Assembly: GCA_025617745.1 (NCBI GenBank)
Contig: CM046857.1
Span: forward strand, 25,327,761 to 25,391,760
From: Heliocidaris erythrogramma
Taxonomy: Eukaryota > Echinodermata > Echinoidea > Camarodonta > Echinometridae
DNA: 64,000 bases
Direction: 5' to 3'
Shown here: positions 23,464 through 34,858 of the stretch, one piece after another
Layout of the letters: every line of letters starts with the position of its first letter
Numbering within the stretch: position 1 is the first letter of the stretch
Translations under genes and position numbers: made by a program
Notes under the pieces: model-generated
Databases searched by the model: none
The model's input: the letters and a program-made list of their open reading frames with translations, nothing else
Told to the model about the DNA's origin: nothing

Positions 23464-26400
23464 AGAGCATAAATTGTCTGCTATAATCTTAAATAGGTAC
23501 AAATGTTTTTTTGTGTAGACTATATTGTGCAACATTTTAAACTGAAATTCTCTGAGTCTACTGTTTAAAGTAGACTTCCGAGGTCTCAAAAAAATCAAAG
23601 AGGTATCCTTTTTTGAAAAATTATACATTTCCTCTAATTTTTGTATAGCCTTTGGTTTTTCTGTTCTCATGTTTAACAAAGCCTCATATATTCTTTTTGA
23701 TGTAATATCTTGTAGGGAAAAACATTTACCTTTAAATTGAAATTCCAAGTTCAAACCACTATCTTTGACCGCATAATCATTCTTTTTCAAAAAACCTTTC
23801 CAAACATATGGAATATTCTTAAAAATTTCTAATATCTTGTTTATTTCCAATTGATCTAGACCCATTCTTTGAAGGTTTGAAATAGATTTCACTTTTCCTT
23901 CTTCATCTACAATATGATGGAGTTTATAAACATTCTTTAAGAATAATCTTTCATCAAAATAAGTTTCTCCATCCAATCGTATGAACATATTATTAAAGAT
24001 CAACTCATTTCTTTTGTTTATTTCTTCTTTAAGCAAAAAGTGTTTCTTATTCAACCACACCTCTATCATATCTTTATAAAATTCTGGCAATGGAAACTCT
24101 ACTAAATTCATTCTGGTATTGCTAAAAAATATTAACAATCCTCCGGCTTTCCGAGCTAAATATCTAAAATATTGTTTCCATTTCATGTTTGGATCCCCCA
24201 ATATAAGCTTTTTAATCCACATAATTCTTTGCACCTTGATGAATAATTGAAAATCAGTCATTTTGAGACCACCACTGTCATAATTTAAATAAACACTATT
24301 TCTCTTGATTTTATCTTTCCCACCCCATAAGAAATCAAAAATAACTCTGTTCAGCTCCTCCACTAACCATGTCGGTACAACGGTTAGTGAAGAAACATAT
24401 ATTAGTTTGGATAGCACAAAAGTTTTAATAAGCTGGATTTTACCCATTAACGTCAAATCTCTCTGCTTCCACCACGTGAAAATTTTCTTTATTTTACTAA
24501 GTATTTCTTTATAATTGATTCTTTCCTGACTTTCTCTATTCAATGAAAAATATATACCCAGAATCTTAACTATCTGCTCTACTTTGCCGAAGGGTAATAC
24601 TACATCACTTTCTTTATGGGGTCCCAATAACATTATAAAGGTTTTATCCTTATTCATTTTCAACCCTGACGTTTCCGAAAAAAACTCAAACAGCTTATCT
24701 AACTTCCTAATCGAATAAACATCTTGAACAAAAATCGTCATATCATCTGCATATAATATTTGTTTGACTTCTGTATCCCCAAACCTAATTCCATGAATTT
24801 CTGGTTCAAGCCTTATTTTGTTAGCTAATATTTCAATACATAATATAAAAAGATAAGGGGATAAAGGATCCCCTTGTCTTACTCCTCTCTTAATGTCAAA
24901 GTAACCTGTTGAAATATTACCATTAAAAACACAACTTTCAGCCTTTTTATACAAGGTCTTAACCCACTTGCAAAACGAAGGTCCAAAACCAAAAGCTTGT
25001 AATACTTTGTACAAAAAACAATGTGACACTGAATCAAAGGCTTTTTCAAAATCAATAGCCAATAAATATGCCGATATATTATGTTTTGTTGTGTGATAAA
25101 TCATATCGTCTATAAGTCTAATGGCTTCCCCAATATTTCTTCCCTTTAAATATCCCACCTGATCCACTTTGATTATTTCATGTAAAACTTCCTTAATCCT
25201 TATTGATAGAACTTTTGCCAAAATTTTGTAGTCTACATTAAGTAATGAGATAGGTCGGTAATTTTTAATTTGTAATGAATCTTTTCCCTCTTTATGAATT
25301 AAAGTTATAACTGCTTGTCTTTGTGAGGGTGAGAGTTCTTCTCTAATAAAAGCATTATTTAAAGCTTCTAGTAAAACATCCCCAATCACCGGCCAAAACA
25401 ATATATAAAATTCTACACTCAGCCCATCATTTCCTGGTGATTTATTCATTTTCATCTCTTTTAAAGCAGCTAAACATTCACCTTCTGTAATTTTCCCTTC
25501 ACATGCTTTCATCGATTCTAATGATAATTTTGGTATATCATGGAATAAAATGTTATCATCGACATCTTTGTCCTCTCTTTTTGAATATAACTTACTATAA
25601 AATTGTTTAATTTCAGCTTTTATTTCGAATTGATCAAAACTTATATCACTTCCTATTAACAGTTTCCGTATATTTGTCCTTTTCTTGTTAGATTCCATTA
25701 ATTGTGTAAAGTACCTCGTGTCTCTTTCCCCGCTTTCATAAAAAGTAGCTCTGGATCTGATTTTAAGTCCCTCACTTATGTAATCATAATATGCCTTCAG
25801 CTCTGTCTTTTTACTTTCTAATAAATCTATTGTTTCTCTATTCATATCTGTTAAATTATTTTGGATGTGATTTATTTCTTTTTCTAGTTCCAGAATTTGA
25901 TCTCTTCGTTTTTTAGCCTTTTCCTTCGAAAATTTCCTGGAAAAATTATTTATTTTCATTTTCAAAAAATCCCACAAAACTCTCTTATCTTTTATTTCAT
26001 TTTGGTATGTTTGTTTCAAATTAATAATTTCTTCTTTCATTTGCTTAGTGTATTCATTGTCTGTACATAAACTGTTATTAAATTTCCAATATGTGCCTTT
26101 AAGTTTTGAAGATGATGCAGTAGACTTATTGTACATTTGAAAGATAACCGCCGAATGGTCTGGCGCTATAGACGGGATTATGTTACATTTTATAACTATT
26201 TCCTTTAACTTTTCAGTAATAAACCAATAATCAAGCCGGCTTTGCATAAAGGGATTAACTTGACTAAAAGTGAATTGCTTCTTAAAACCATTTAATTCCC
26301 TCCAAATGTCTATTAGATTTAAATTACCCAGGAAATTATCGAAATTCTTGTGAAATGAAGACTGGAACTGTCGTTTATTATTTCCCATGTAGTCTAAGTC

Positions 26401-26883
26401 AATATTCCTTACTAAATTGAAATCTCCCCCAATAATGAGTGGGATGTCTTGATCATGTTTTTCTTTTAGAATTCCATTTAATTTATGCAAGACTGTATTC
26501 CGTTCTAGAGTTTTCCCCTGAACCGGAAAATATACATTAACTATAATAAGCCTTATTCCTTGTAAAATACATTCCATGATGATGTACCTCCCTTCTTCAT
26601 CCGTTTTTATATCTAAAATCTGAATCTCTAATTTAGAATTAATTAAAACAGTGACCCCTCGACTATGATTTGTTCCGTGACTAAAATATAACTTTCCGTC
26701 CCACACTAACCCCCATTCGTCTTCAATATCCCTTGTACTAAATGTCTCTTGTAAAAAGACTACATCTGCTTGCTTATCCTTCAACCAAGTAAATATTCTC
26801 TCTCTTTTTATCTTATCTCTCAACCCTTTAACATTCAAAGATAGAAAGTTACAGTTAACAGAAAAACAGTTAAAGTCCATCAT
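23407..26883 (-). CDS. LINE ORF2: APE-type endonuclease and reverse transcriptase
   Basis: The frame is 1158 residues. The N-terminal APE endonuclease (about 12-250) shows the expected catalytic landmarks: N17 in L-N-V-K-G, E46 in L-Q-E-T-F, N116, D154/N156 in G-G-D-F-N, D218 in S-R-L-D-Y-W, and D242-H243 in P-D-H-S. The reverse transcriptase (about 470-760) shows S-P-G-N-D-G (482-487), N-Y-R-P-I-S-L-L (541-548), D611 in D-F-E-K-A-F-D, G-V-R-Q-G-D-P-L-S-P (667-676) and Y-A-D-D (711-714). The endonuclease nicks target DNA and the RT copies the element RNA at the nick (target-primed reverse transcription). No stop interrupts these domains. The frame is lost only after N-L-C-S-F at the C-terminal zinc-knuckle. 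The first of two adjacent ATGs overlaps the stop of a short upstream frame as ATGA. It is a mobile-element gene, not a host gene. Confidence 0.93.
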   Translation of the reverse strand: MMDFNCFSVNCNFLSLNVKGLRDKIKRERIFTWLKDKQADVVFLQETFSTRDIEDEWGLVWDGKLYFSHGTNHSRGVTVLINSKLEIQILDIKTDEEGRYIIMECILQGIRLIIVNVYFPVQGKTLERNTVLHKLNGILKEKHDQDIPLIIGGDFNLVRNIDLDYMGNNKRQFQSSFHKNFDNFLGNLNLIDIWRELNGFKKQFTFSQVNPFMQSRLDYWFITEKLKEIVIKCNIIPSIAPDHSAVIFQMYNKSTASSSKLKGTYWKFNNSLCTDNEYTKQMKEEIINLKQTYQNEIKDKRVLWDFLKMKINNFSRKFSKEKAKKRRDQILELEKEINHIQNNLTDMNRETIDLLESKKTELKAYYDYISEGLKIRSRATFYESGERDTRYFTQLMESNKKRTNIRKLLIGSDISFDQFEIKAEIKQFYSKLYSKREDKDVDDNILFHDIPKLSLESMKACEGKITEGECLAALKEMKMNKSPGNDGLSVEFYILFWPVIGDVLLEALNNAFIREELSPSQRQAVITLIHKEGKDSLQIKNYRPISLLNVDYKILAKVLSIRIKEVLHEIIKVDQVGYLKGRNIGEAIRLIDDMIYHTTKHNISAYLLAIDFEKAFDSVSHCFLYKVLQAFGFGPSFCKWVKTLYKKAESCVFNGNISTGYFDIKRGVRQGDPLSPYLFILCIEILANKIRLEPEIHGIRFGDTEVKQILYADDMTIFVQDVYSIRKLDKLFEFFSETSGLKMNKDKTFIMLLGPHKESDVVLPFGKVEQIVKILGIYFSLNRESQERINYKEILSKIKKIFTWWKQRDLTLMGKIQLIKTFVLSKLIYVSSLTVVPTWLVEELNRVIFDFLWGGKDKIKRNSVYLNYDSGGLKMTDFQLFIKVQRIMWIKKLILGDPNMKWKQYFRYLARKAGGLLIFFSNTRMNLVEFPLPEFYKDMIEVWLNKKHFLLKEEINKRNELIFNNMFIRLDGETYFDERLFLKNVYKLHHIVDEEGKVKSISNLQRMGLDQLEINKILEIFKNIPYVWKGFLKKNDYAVKDSGLNLEFQFKGKCFSLQDITSKRIYEALLNMRTEKPKAIQKLEEMYNFSKKDTSLIFLRPRKSTLNSRLREFQFKMLHNIVYTKKHLYLFKIIADNLCSFVIKRRKPIIIYFLLVNR

Positions 26884-27227
26884 GGATCTCGGTTAAGGAG
26901 ACTCCTCCCCTTTACAAAAAATGCCAGAGATGTCGAGGCAGAAGCATGTTTTTGAATTGAGCCTTTGCTAAAGAATTTACAATAATCCAAAAATGTATTC
27001 AAGGTTACTCTAAGAAAGACCAACGCTATGAGCATAGAAATTAGCGGACGCCACCCCCTTAAAAGAAAAAAAAGTATCCCAAACTGATTGGATAAAAAGC
27101 CAGTACCAACTACCCTAAAAAAACACAAAGAAAACAAACAAATAACATACCTAACTAGACCAATTATGTACATCCCATAGACCATCGCAAATAAAAAACA
27201 CCCAAAAAAACCCCGCCCACAGTTCAC
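26880..27227 (-). other. Short hydrophobic frame upstream of LINE ORF2
   Basis: A 115-codon frame ends in a TGA that overlaps the ORF2 start codon (ATGA). It is rich in Phe, Leu and Val and has no RNA-recognition, coiled-coil or zinc-knuckle signature of an ORF1 protein. It may be the leader by chance, or the eroded end of an ORF1. I do not assign a function. Confidence 0.25.
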
Positions 27228-27850
27228 CCCTTTTCCTTGAGTTGAACTATTTTAGACAATCTATAGGCATTCCTAACAATCTGAAAACCAAATAAACGAC
27301 ATCTCGTATAGGTATTGAAGTGCATTCCTCCATTATTAACCCCTCCCTACTACCATCAAACCAACTGCCATGAAAGAATGACATATCCCAGAAAAATCTC
27401 ATCTAAATTACTAAACAGACAGGTCTATTATTTTATTCGACATACCTAAAATTTTGGTTGTATCAAATTGACATAACACATGCAAATTTTTGCAAGACAG
27501 TCAATGACCTTTAAGTTTCATGAAAAAGTCTTTATCTATTAATAAAATGAATTAATTGCCATGAAAATACTATTTGAGCTATTTGGCGATACCGCCCGAA
27601 TGTACTTACATTCAAATATTCAGTAGACTGCAATAATACAATTCACTTGAATGTTATGTCCTTATCGAAAGACATAGTTGTAAGTCATTGAAGAATGACC
27701 ACAAAAAGGAAAACTTCTTCAGTAAAGTCTGAACGAGGTGTGTCACCTAAATACTTGATGTCACTTCAATACTTAAATAGAACTATTTTATACTTATACC
27801 TATAACATTGTTAACATTCAGAAAAAGAATGTGTACATGTGAAAACACAA

Positions 27851-27866
27851 CACCTGGTTCTGAGAT
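27851..27866. repeat. Target-site duplication, right copy
   Basis: CACCTGGTTCTGAGAT, one mismatch to the left copy. Confidence 0.85.
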
Positions 27867-28966
27867 GATGAAATGATATCGATATCAGTTCAGCAATGCT
27901 TCTCCGCATTTGTTTGCAATTAAAAAAGAAAATCAAACTATTCATAGATTTATGACATAATAGCTATTGTTTGATTGCCCGAACAATTTCCATGATATAT
28001 AGAATGTACAATAAATTCTTCTTCAACTTCCTTTTTTGTATACTACCACGTTTACGAATTTTCTAACGTTCAAAATCTAAAAATCAATTGTAATGTCCAA
28101 ACTATATTTTGTCATAAACCTTGTTAATTTCTTTTGTATGGGGGATGAGCTACTTTTATTTAATCGTTAGACGTTTATAAAACATTGCAGGGAGCCCTCG
28201 GTATAAAAATAAACGGTTTGTTTTACCAAAGCATGACTTTTAGTATGCACATATTATCAATGAAACGTAACGAATATTGATAATAAACAAATTGAAAAGA
28301 AAAGGGGCGCTTAGATCATTATAGGAAAGTGAGTTGAGGTGAGTAGCGGTAATATTCGAGGCCTCTCTTATGTCTTCGCCTACAAACTGACTCTGATCGT
28401 AGCACGTCTTTCGGATGGTGACGTTAAAGGTCGGTCCCAGACGCAAATAATCATATCTGATTGATACACGTCTGTAATGAACAAGATCACACACGCATTT
28501 AAGTCGACCTTGTCAATTTCCAAGGGTTGTGAGGTGCATGTGTGCTATCTACCGTAGATGGCGACGTCGTGATATTGTGACGTTGCTGAATATTAGTCCA
28601 CGTAGATATAACCCTCCCCTTTCATGGTCAGTATCCTGCACCATGAGATTGCCTTTTCTTTGATACGGGGGTATCATACGTGGCTGGAGGCCGCGATGTA
28701 GCGTGGGTTTTCACATTGAGGTGGCACCCGCATCATTAGGGGACCTGTCGATTGAATGCAAATTAACATGGCAATTAAGTAGGGGGTGTAAAAAGGGTCT
28801 TTGCATTTTCTTTTCCTCTTCATTGTCCCCTCTCCCTTCTGTCCTCTTTTTTTAGTCATCATTTGATGGGGGCACGTGCCCCCGTTTCCCCGTAGCTATA
28901 CCATAGGCTGGGGGTTGGGCTGTGAATATGTATATGATCGAGAGACCTGTGCAGTTACAATGGATC
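27867..28966. other. Non-coding spacer
   Basis: No gene or element recognised. The block 28330-28680 is more complex and CpG-richer than the surroundings. Confidence 0.55.
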
Positions 28967-30311
28967 AAGCCGGTTCGTAATCAATATATGTTACAAAATG
29001 ACCCTGAAATGACCCCCAATTTGTACGCGCACGCGCAATTATTTTGGTGGACGCGCTACTTTTTTAACAAGTAAAATCATGCTGGTGATCGTGAGCGCAT
29101 CGTGGTGCGTACAAAATGAAAGCGTTCAAAGGTAAAGTGGGTGATTTCACCCTTGGTGTTGCGGTTTAGTGCTGGTGTCTATTTTGCCGCGAAATCGTAA
29201 TCTAACACCGACTATGAAATGAGAAAAAAATCAGTCGGTGTTAGGTGTTGACCTCTGATTATTTTGACGTAGTTCCGGTTGCCGGTGTTTATTTTTTGTT
29301 TATAATCGTCTAGCTGCTGAACCGAGCTCGGCCGCTGGTGTTTAATTTCATGTACAAATCCCGTTCACTAACACTATACCCCTAGGGATTAAGAAATATC
29401 GATTTCACGGTCGGTGTTGTTGTTGGTGTTGCTAGCTATGGAAAATTTTGCTGATTAGTCATGAGAAATAAAGACAGTAGGCGTCATTCGAAGTGTAATT
29501 TCATACGTGTTAAGAGGTATTTGTTCATATAGGCCTGAAATTAGATCTAGGCCAACATTTGGTCTATAACGTTCGATCTAGAGCACACGGAAAGGAGCTA
29601 CTTTTGCTTTTTAATTGGGCTGAAGGAGTGAATAAAACATCCTACCTAATTTTCTTTTTAAGATACCGGTAAATTTGATAAAAATGACATTAGATATTCC
29701 GTAGATAAAGACCCGGAGAATCCACATCATTTACTAGGATGAGATTGAAATCAATATTTACAATACAAAAGTCATGAAACTTCACGGCTAATCTGAGCCA
29801 ATGCTTGGAATTTGGCTCTTTGCCCTGTACGCGCTACGCCGTCCGATCCGGCGTCTAGCTGCATTAGCTACCGCAGCATTTTCTGCTGCAAGTGAGAAAC
29901 TCGAGATAAATCATATCTAAACTTACTTTTCCTGTCAAGACTATCCGTTTCTGACCGCACTCTCTAGATCAAATAATTATTTATTTTAGAATTATCGGTC
30001 TATTCGTGTAATTTAACGATATTCTAGACTATATTTATAATAACTAAATATTTTAAACAAGTTTTTTTCCTTCGCTGAAAATGGTGCTGAAGCGGTGACG
30101 CTATTGCCAATGTTAGGCTATCGGTGTTAGGATATCGGTATCGGCTCCTTAATAATTATGAACAGCGGTGTTTGAGCTCGATTTTAGGATAATTTTCGCT
30201 CTAAACACCAACACCAAACACCAACACTGAGCGTGAATCACCCATTGTAGTCGGTACAAAAAATGATGACCTATAACTGCACATGCGCAAATTTTAATTA
30301 CGAACTGGCTT
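28967..30311. mobile_element. Candidate 1.35-kb TIR element with a second inner inverted repeat
   Basis: The outer inverted repeat AAGCCGGTTCGTAAT (28967-28981) pairs with ATTACGAACTGGCTT (30297-30311), 14 of 15. An inner inverted repeat pairs GTGGGTGATTTCACCC (from 29138) with GTGAATCACCCAT (to about 30245). The inner segment is full of GGTGTT words near its left end and AACACC words near its right end. No transposase frame and no clear target duplication are seen. Confidence 0.55.
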
Positions 30312-32147
30312 AACTTGTTTACTTAATTCTTGTTTCCATTCATGCCTTTAATCACTTGAAAACGTCTTTCTCTAATACACTGCATTTACGAACATTGTTT
30401 GATCCCCGGCGTTACTCTTTTCCCGGTTTCTGTATTGTTCAATATTGTAGATTAATCTAATTTATTGTACCTCTTTGTCCGTTATCCATGTTATCATAGT
30501 TACTTCAAATTCGTTTTTTTAGATATACTTCCTTTCTTGTTTAGTCTCAATGTGTTTGACATTGCTGTCGGTCATGCCATGCCTACCGTGTTTTGTAGTG
30601 CTACATTGTCTATTCTAATATAAAGCACCAAGATTGGAACCATATATTCACTTTTTCTATATGTGCCGTTATTTTAGATTTATGGTTTTGTTATTGTTTA
30701 ATATTTCACACCATGACACGGACAAAGAGCTTAATTACTAATGTACACTGCGGTTATACAACGCTTATTATGTTTGGCCCGTAAATTTCATTTCTTCAAA
30801 CCGATCTCGTATCTATTCAGTCAAATACACCCGGGGGAGTTGCCCCGTACCCCAGAGTTAACACAGCGTAATTTATAACGCACCGTGTGTTCGCTCCGAT
30901 CTACTGCGCATGAGCGGGTGCGTTACGTCCATAAAGAAAGTATCGCGTTCTCGCACGGGCGAGCACCAGTAGCTTCTACCCGAAACTTTTTCATTTATTT
31001 TTTCATTAACCCCAAACCAATAAGTCTGTCAGCGCTATGATACAGCTCTTCCCTCATCACCAGGAGATAGTATTTACCAAAGCCAACTAGGCGAAGAAAA
31101 CCCACAGCGGTGTCAGGTAACCGTCCTGCAAAGAAAGATGCGGAAAGATAAGGGAATCCAGAGTAGATATTAAGAAAGCGAGGCTGGAAAAAACCAATAA
31201 GGAAATCATGGTAGCGTGTCGGGTTTACGGCTACTTGCGTACATCAATCGTGCGACTTATTTTCTTAGGAGACATCGCCGGATATTTAATTTGATAATGA
31301 GACAGAAAGGACCATTTACTTCTCATAAGTTGGGTAGTTGAGGTTTGAGTGATACTTTTTTCATTAAAGTCCTCCAGATTAATCCTTTCGAGACGGGCGG
31401 GTTTCGGCGAAGGTTGATGAGGATTCCAGGTGTACCAGTTCAGCCGTCTTACTTTGCACTTTGTTTAAATGAAAAGAACCTGCTACATTAACACGTTTAT
31501 TGACTTTTGATGAATTAAGCTCCAATTGTAAATACACGGCTGATTGACAAATTAAAAGTTCGCAGCTTTTCACGCGGAAATGATTGAAGACAGAGCAGGC
31601 CATTTTCTAAGGTCACAGTAATTGCGCTTTTTTTCCATTCAAGATCTGACTATTAAATACTTTTCAAAAATAAATTTACAAAAAAATCCGAAGAGAATGC
31701 CCTGTGAATTTCCCTTTTTCTTATATCAGAGCTAAAGAGTTAAATTCTATATAATTGTTGCAGTTGTAAATCATAACGAATTGAAATCGGGTCTATTTTT
31801 CCAATAAAGGTGAACGGAGTTTAGTCACATCAATGCTGCACAGACGGTGGTAGAAAAACCCAAAACCTTGTGTTTGGAACACAGCTATAGTACACTTTTA
31901 TTTAAATGTTCTTTTTTTGGTCATTATGCACCTGTAATATAAGAGAATACGGTGTTAAATACCGGCCATGCATGCGACTGCATTGTGAAAGAAACAGTCA
32001 TGTAGAGAAATGGTGAAATATGTAGCAAATGATAATAGTTTGGATAATGAGGTTTTGGGATCATCAACTTGACTCAATATTGTCATGATTGTTGAAAATG
32101 ACTAACAGTGAAAAATACTGCAAAAAATAAATGGTTAATGGGAAAAT
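30312..32147. other. Non-coding spacer with a CpG-rich patch
   Basis: The patch 30880-30985 is rich in CpG and contains TGCGCATGAGCG, similar to half of an NRF-1 site. The rest is ordinary AT-rich sequence. Confidence 0.45.
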
Positions 32148-32155
32148 ACACACTC

Positions 32156-32181
32156 CACACACACACACACACACACACACA
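32156..32181 (+). repeat. CA microsatellite
   Basis: About 12 tandem CA/AC units. Confidence 0.95.
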
Positions 32182-32283
32182 ATGAGGCATTAAAGTTTGG
32201 TCCAAAGTTTCGAACTCTTTCGAGTCATATATATATTAAAGATATTGGGCCATTTCAGATGACATTGCTACCGTAAGCGTACC

Positions 32284-32303
32284 GGGGGGGGGGGGGGGGG
32301 GGG
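32284..32303 (+). repeat. G20 homopolymer
   Basis: An uninterrupted run of 20 G followed by TTAAAAAGGGGG. Confidence 0.95.
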
Positions 32304-34660
32304 TTAAAAAGGGGGTGTTGTAGGTGTTCAAACACCCCCGCCCCTTTAGCAGTGTTTTAGGTGTTTACAAAATGAAACAAAAGCTTGTTTTTAACCGTTC
32401 TATTTCCATGATTTCCGTTTCGTGTTTTATATATATCCATGTATATATATATATGGCTTGTCAGGTGATTTAGGAAGAAGACACCCCAAAATGCTGATGA
32501 CCTGATGATCTATATATTACGCCCCCTCCCTCACAAAATCCTGGATCCGCCGCTGATGAAATGATTGAGTTGAAGTTTTAAAGATGCCCTCTAAAAAAAT
32601 CATGGGTACGCCTAAGATTGCTACTATTCTTTGACATAACAAATGTAAAGAATAATAAAGCCCACGAATGTTCTCCACCCTTCATCAGAACTAAGCCTTC
32701 CCTTTCATACAATCATGTTTTATTTCTTAATTCATTGTACTGAGGTCATTATCTTTTGAAAATACATGTTGACAAACCAATCCGAAACGTTATGATTATG
32801 GAGCATCAAAAGCGACGAAGGCCAGTTCTCTGTCATAACTCCAGTGATAATGTCCTTAATAAAGTTAAGAACACATGCAGGTATATAATAGGTATTCGGT
32901 CTTGAAAGAGCATGGTAAATTGTGCAGGAAAATTAGATGGATATGAATTTTTGCATGATTTGCACCATGGAAGTCATTATTCGAGGTGACATAATGGTGT
33001 TAGATTGCTTCCTAGCCTTTCCTTCTTAATCCTGTCGTCTATAAAGAAGAAGTTGATTGCTTCTTTAGATTTCTTGTTGATTAAAGAGAAGGTGTCTTCG
33101 ACGAGGGGCGTAATGATTAGATGAGACATGATAAAAATACAAGTTGTTATTTGCATCGCATAAACCTGCTTTTCGTGCACCCTCCATCCACGATTTCAAT
33201 GTACCTTCGTTCTGGTTATTATCTTGCGCACGTTTCTATCTATGTTGCCCATGTGAAAACAAATCCCTGTGCAAACTATAATAAAAGTCCAATTACACGA
33301 TTGATTATAGTTTCACACGCTCGTGGTAGCTTCATGGTATGACGGAGCCATCTTAATTCTATAATGTGTCGATCTTCTGCAAAAGAAGATTATTGCCTGC
33401 CTCCGCGTCTTGTTTGAGATTGAAAGCTACCATAACTCCCGGTCAATTTTCTTGACGTTCATTGTGTGCAGGTGATAATCATATCTATATTAAATTGACT
33501 TGACAATTTCTCATTATAATGATCACGTCGGGTTCTTTTTTTTTTTTGGCCTTTATCAACAATTTTAAACGTGTTTGTACTACATAAAGTAGGTGCAAGA
33601 TGTTATTGTCCAATATGATCCTTTGTCATACTTGTTTTTTTTTTAAATAAAGAGACGGCTTATGCTTATGAAATGGTTTAGATTTTTTTTTTCAAGTTAA
33701 GAAACTTTGTTTTCCCGTTAGACAAATTTCTATTGAAACCATGGAGAATAAAGAAAAGTATTTTTTATGAATTAAAGTTACAGATTAGCGTCATATATAA
33801 CAGTATTTAGCTACAAACCAAGTTATCATAGGCCTCCGAAATTGTTCCTAGATCGTCTCCGGGAAATTTTGAAAAACTGAAGAAAAAAAAAAGTGATTTA
33901 AAATGCAAAGATATTACAGAATTTCTCGCCCGCTGGTTACGCGACCCGGCAAAATGTTGAACACAATTTACCAGGGTGTAAGTAGGATACAAAGGTTTTT
34001 ATACTGCAAAATGCAAAATACTTATCGGAGGGGGGGGGGGGGGGGTCTTACATATCCTTCCCTGCTCAGTCAATAATATGACTAAGCTGCTAGGTACTGC
34101 ATTAAACATTTAAAGATTATTATTTTACTGTTCGTATTTTATTTCGTATTATATGCTTCATAAAAGAGAAAAACAGTCATTTTAAGTTTGCATGCATGTG
34201 AACTAAAACTAGAGAAATATTTCTTTTTTCTTCTTCAAGCAGTTTTGAAAAGCATGTCTTTCTGTCGGCGTTCGTTCTTTGATAACGGTATCCAAATTTT
34301 CCAAATTGTCATCAGTCTTTTAAACGCGCCGATATATATTAAGAATAATCTGGGTAATTTTATTTAAATGCGCTTTAGAGATTTATTTTCGTTGTGCATT
34401 TTAAGTGTAGGTTGCCTCTGTACTGAAGAACTTTGATCTAAATTATATGATCCATTAACTCATTTCAAAAGTTTAAAATCTGAATATTTGGGATAGCAAA
34501 GCTGTCTTTTCTGGGTTTATGGGATGCTTAGAAACAAAATGAGTGCAGTGGGAATTTACGAATTGAGCATGCATAATACACAAAATGTTGAGTAATTTCC
34601 CTGTTATAAGCACTGGATTTGTCAAATGCCTGTGGCAGTTTCTGTTGTTTGTTTTTTACT
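32304..34660. other. Non-coding spacer
   Basis: No gene. A short TA repeat lies at about 32440-32453 and a G run at 34030-34045. The rest is AT-rich. Confidence 0.55.
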
Positions 34661-34858
34661 CTCTCTCTCTCTCTCTTCCCCTTTCGCTCCCTCTCCCTCT
34701 CTCTGCCTTACTTTAACCACCCTCCCCCTCTCTCTCTCTCTTTTCCCCTCTCACTCTTTTATATCCTCCATCTATTTTTCTTCTCTTTCTCCTTTCCCCT
34801 TTCTCCTTTTTTTCTCCCCCCCCCCCCCCCCCCCCCCCATCCGCTGTCCCCTCTCCCA
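34661..34858 (+). repeat. CT-rich tract with C23 run
   Basis: CT microsatellite and pyrimidine-rich sequence ending in 23 C at 34816-34838. The overlapping Ser/Leu/Pro frames are artefacts. Confidence 0.93.

Larger units (their letters stand above)
22630..27850 (-). mobile_element. Non-LTR retrotransposon of the Tx1/L1 group, nearly complete ORF2
   Basis: The element is 5.2 kb on the minus strand. Its 3' end is an A-rich tail (a T run at 22629-22643 on the plus strand). It is bounded by a 16-bp target duplication with one mismatch (22614-22629 and 27851-27866), which fixes both ends. Order in element sense: about 970 bp of leader (27850-26884), the endonuclease/reverse-transcriptase ORF (26883 down to 23108, one frameshift), and a 480-bp 3' UTR with a G-rich polypurine stretch. 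No ORF1-type gene is visible, so the copy may be 5'-truncated. Tx1/L1 placement rests on the style of the RT and endonuclease motifs and is inferred. Confidence 0.9.
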
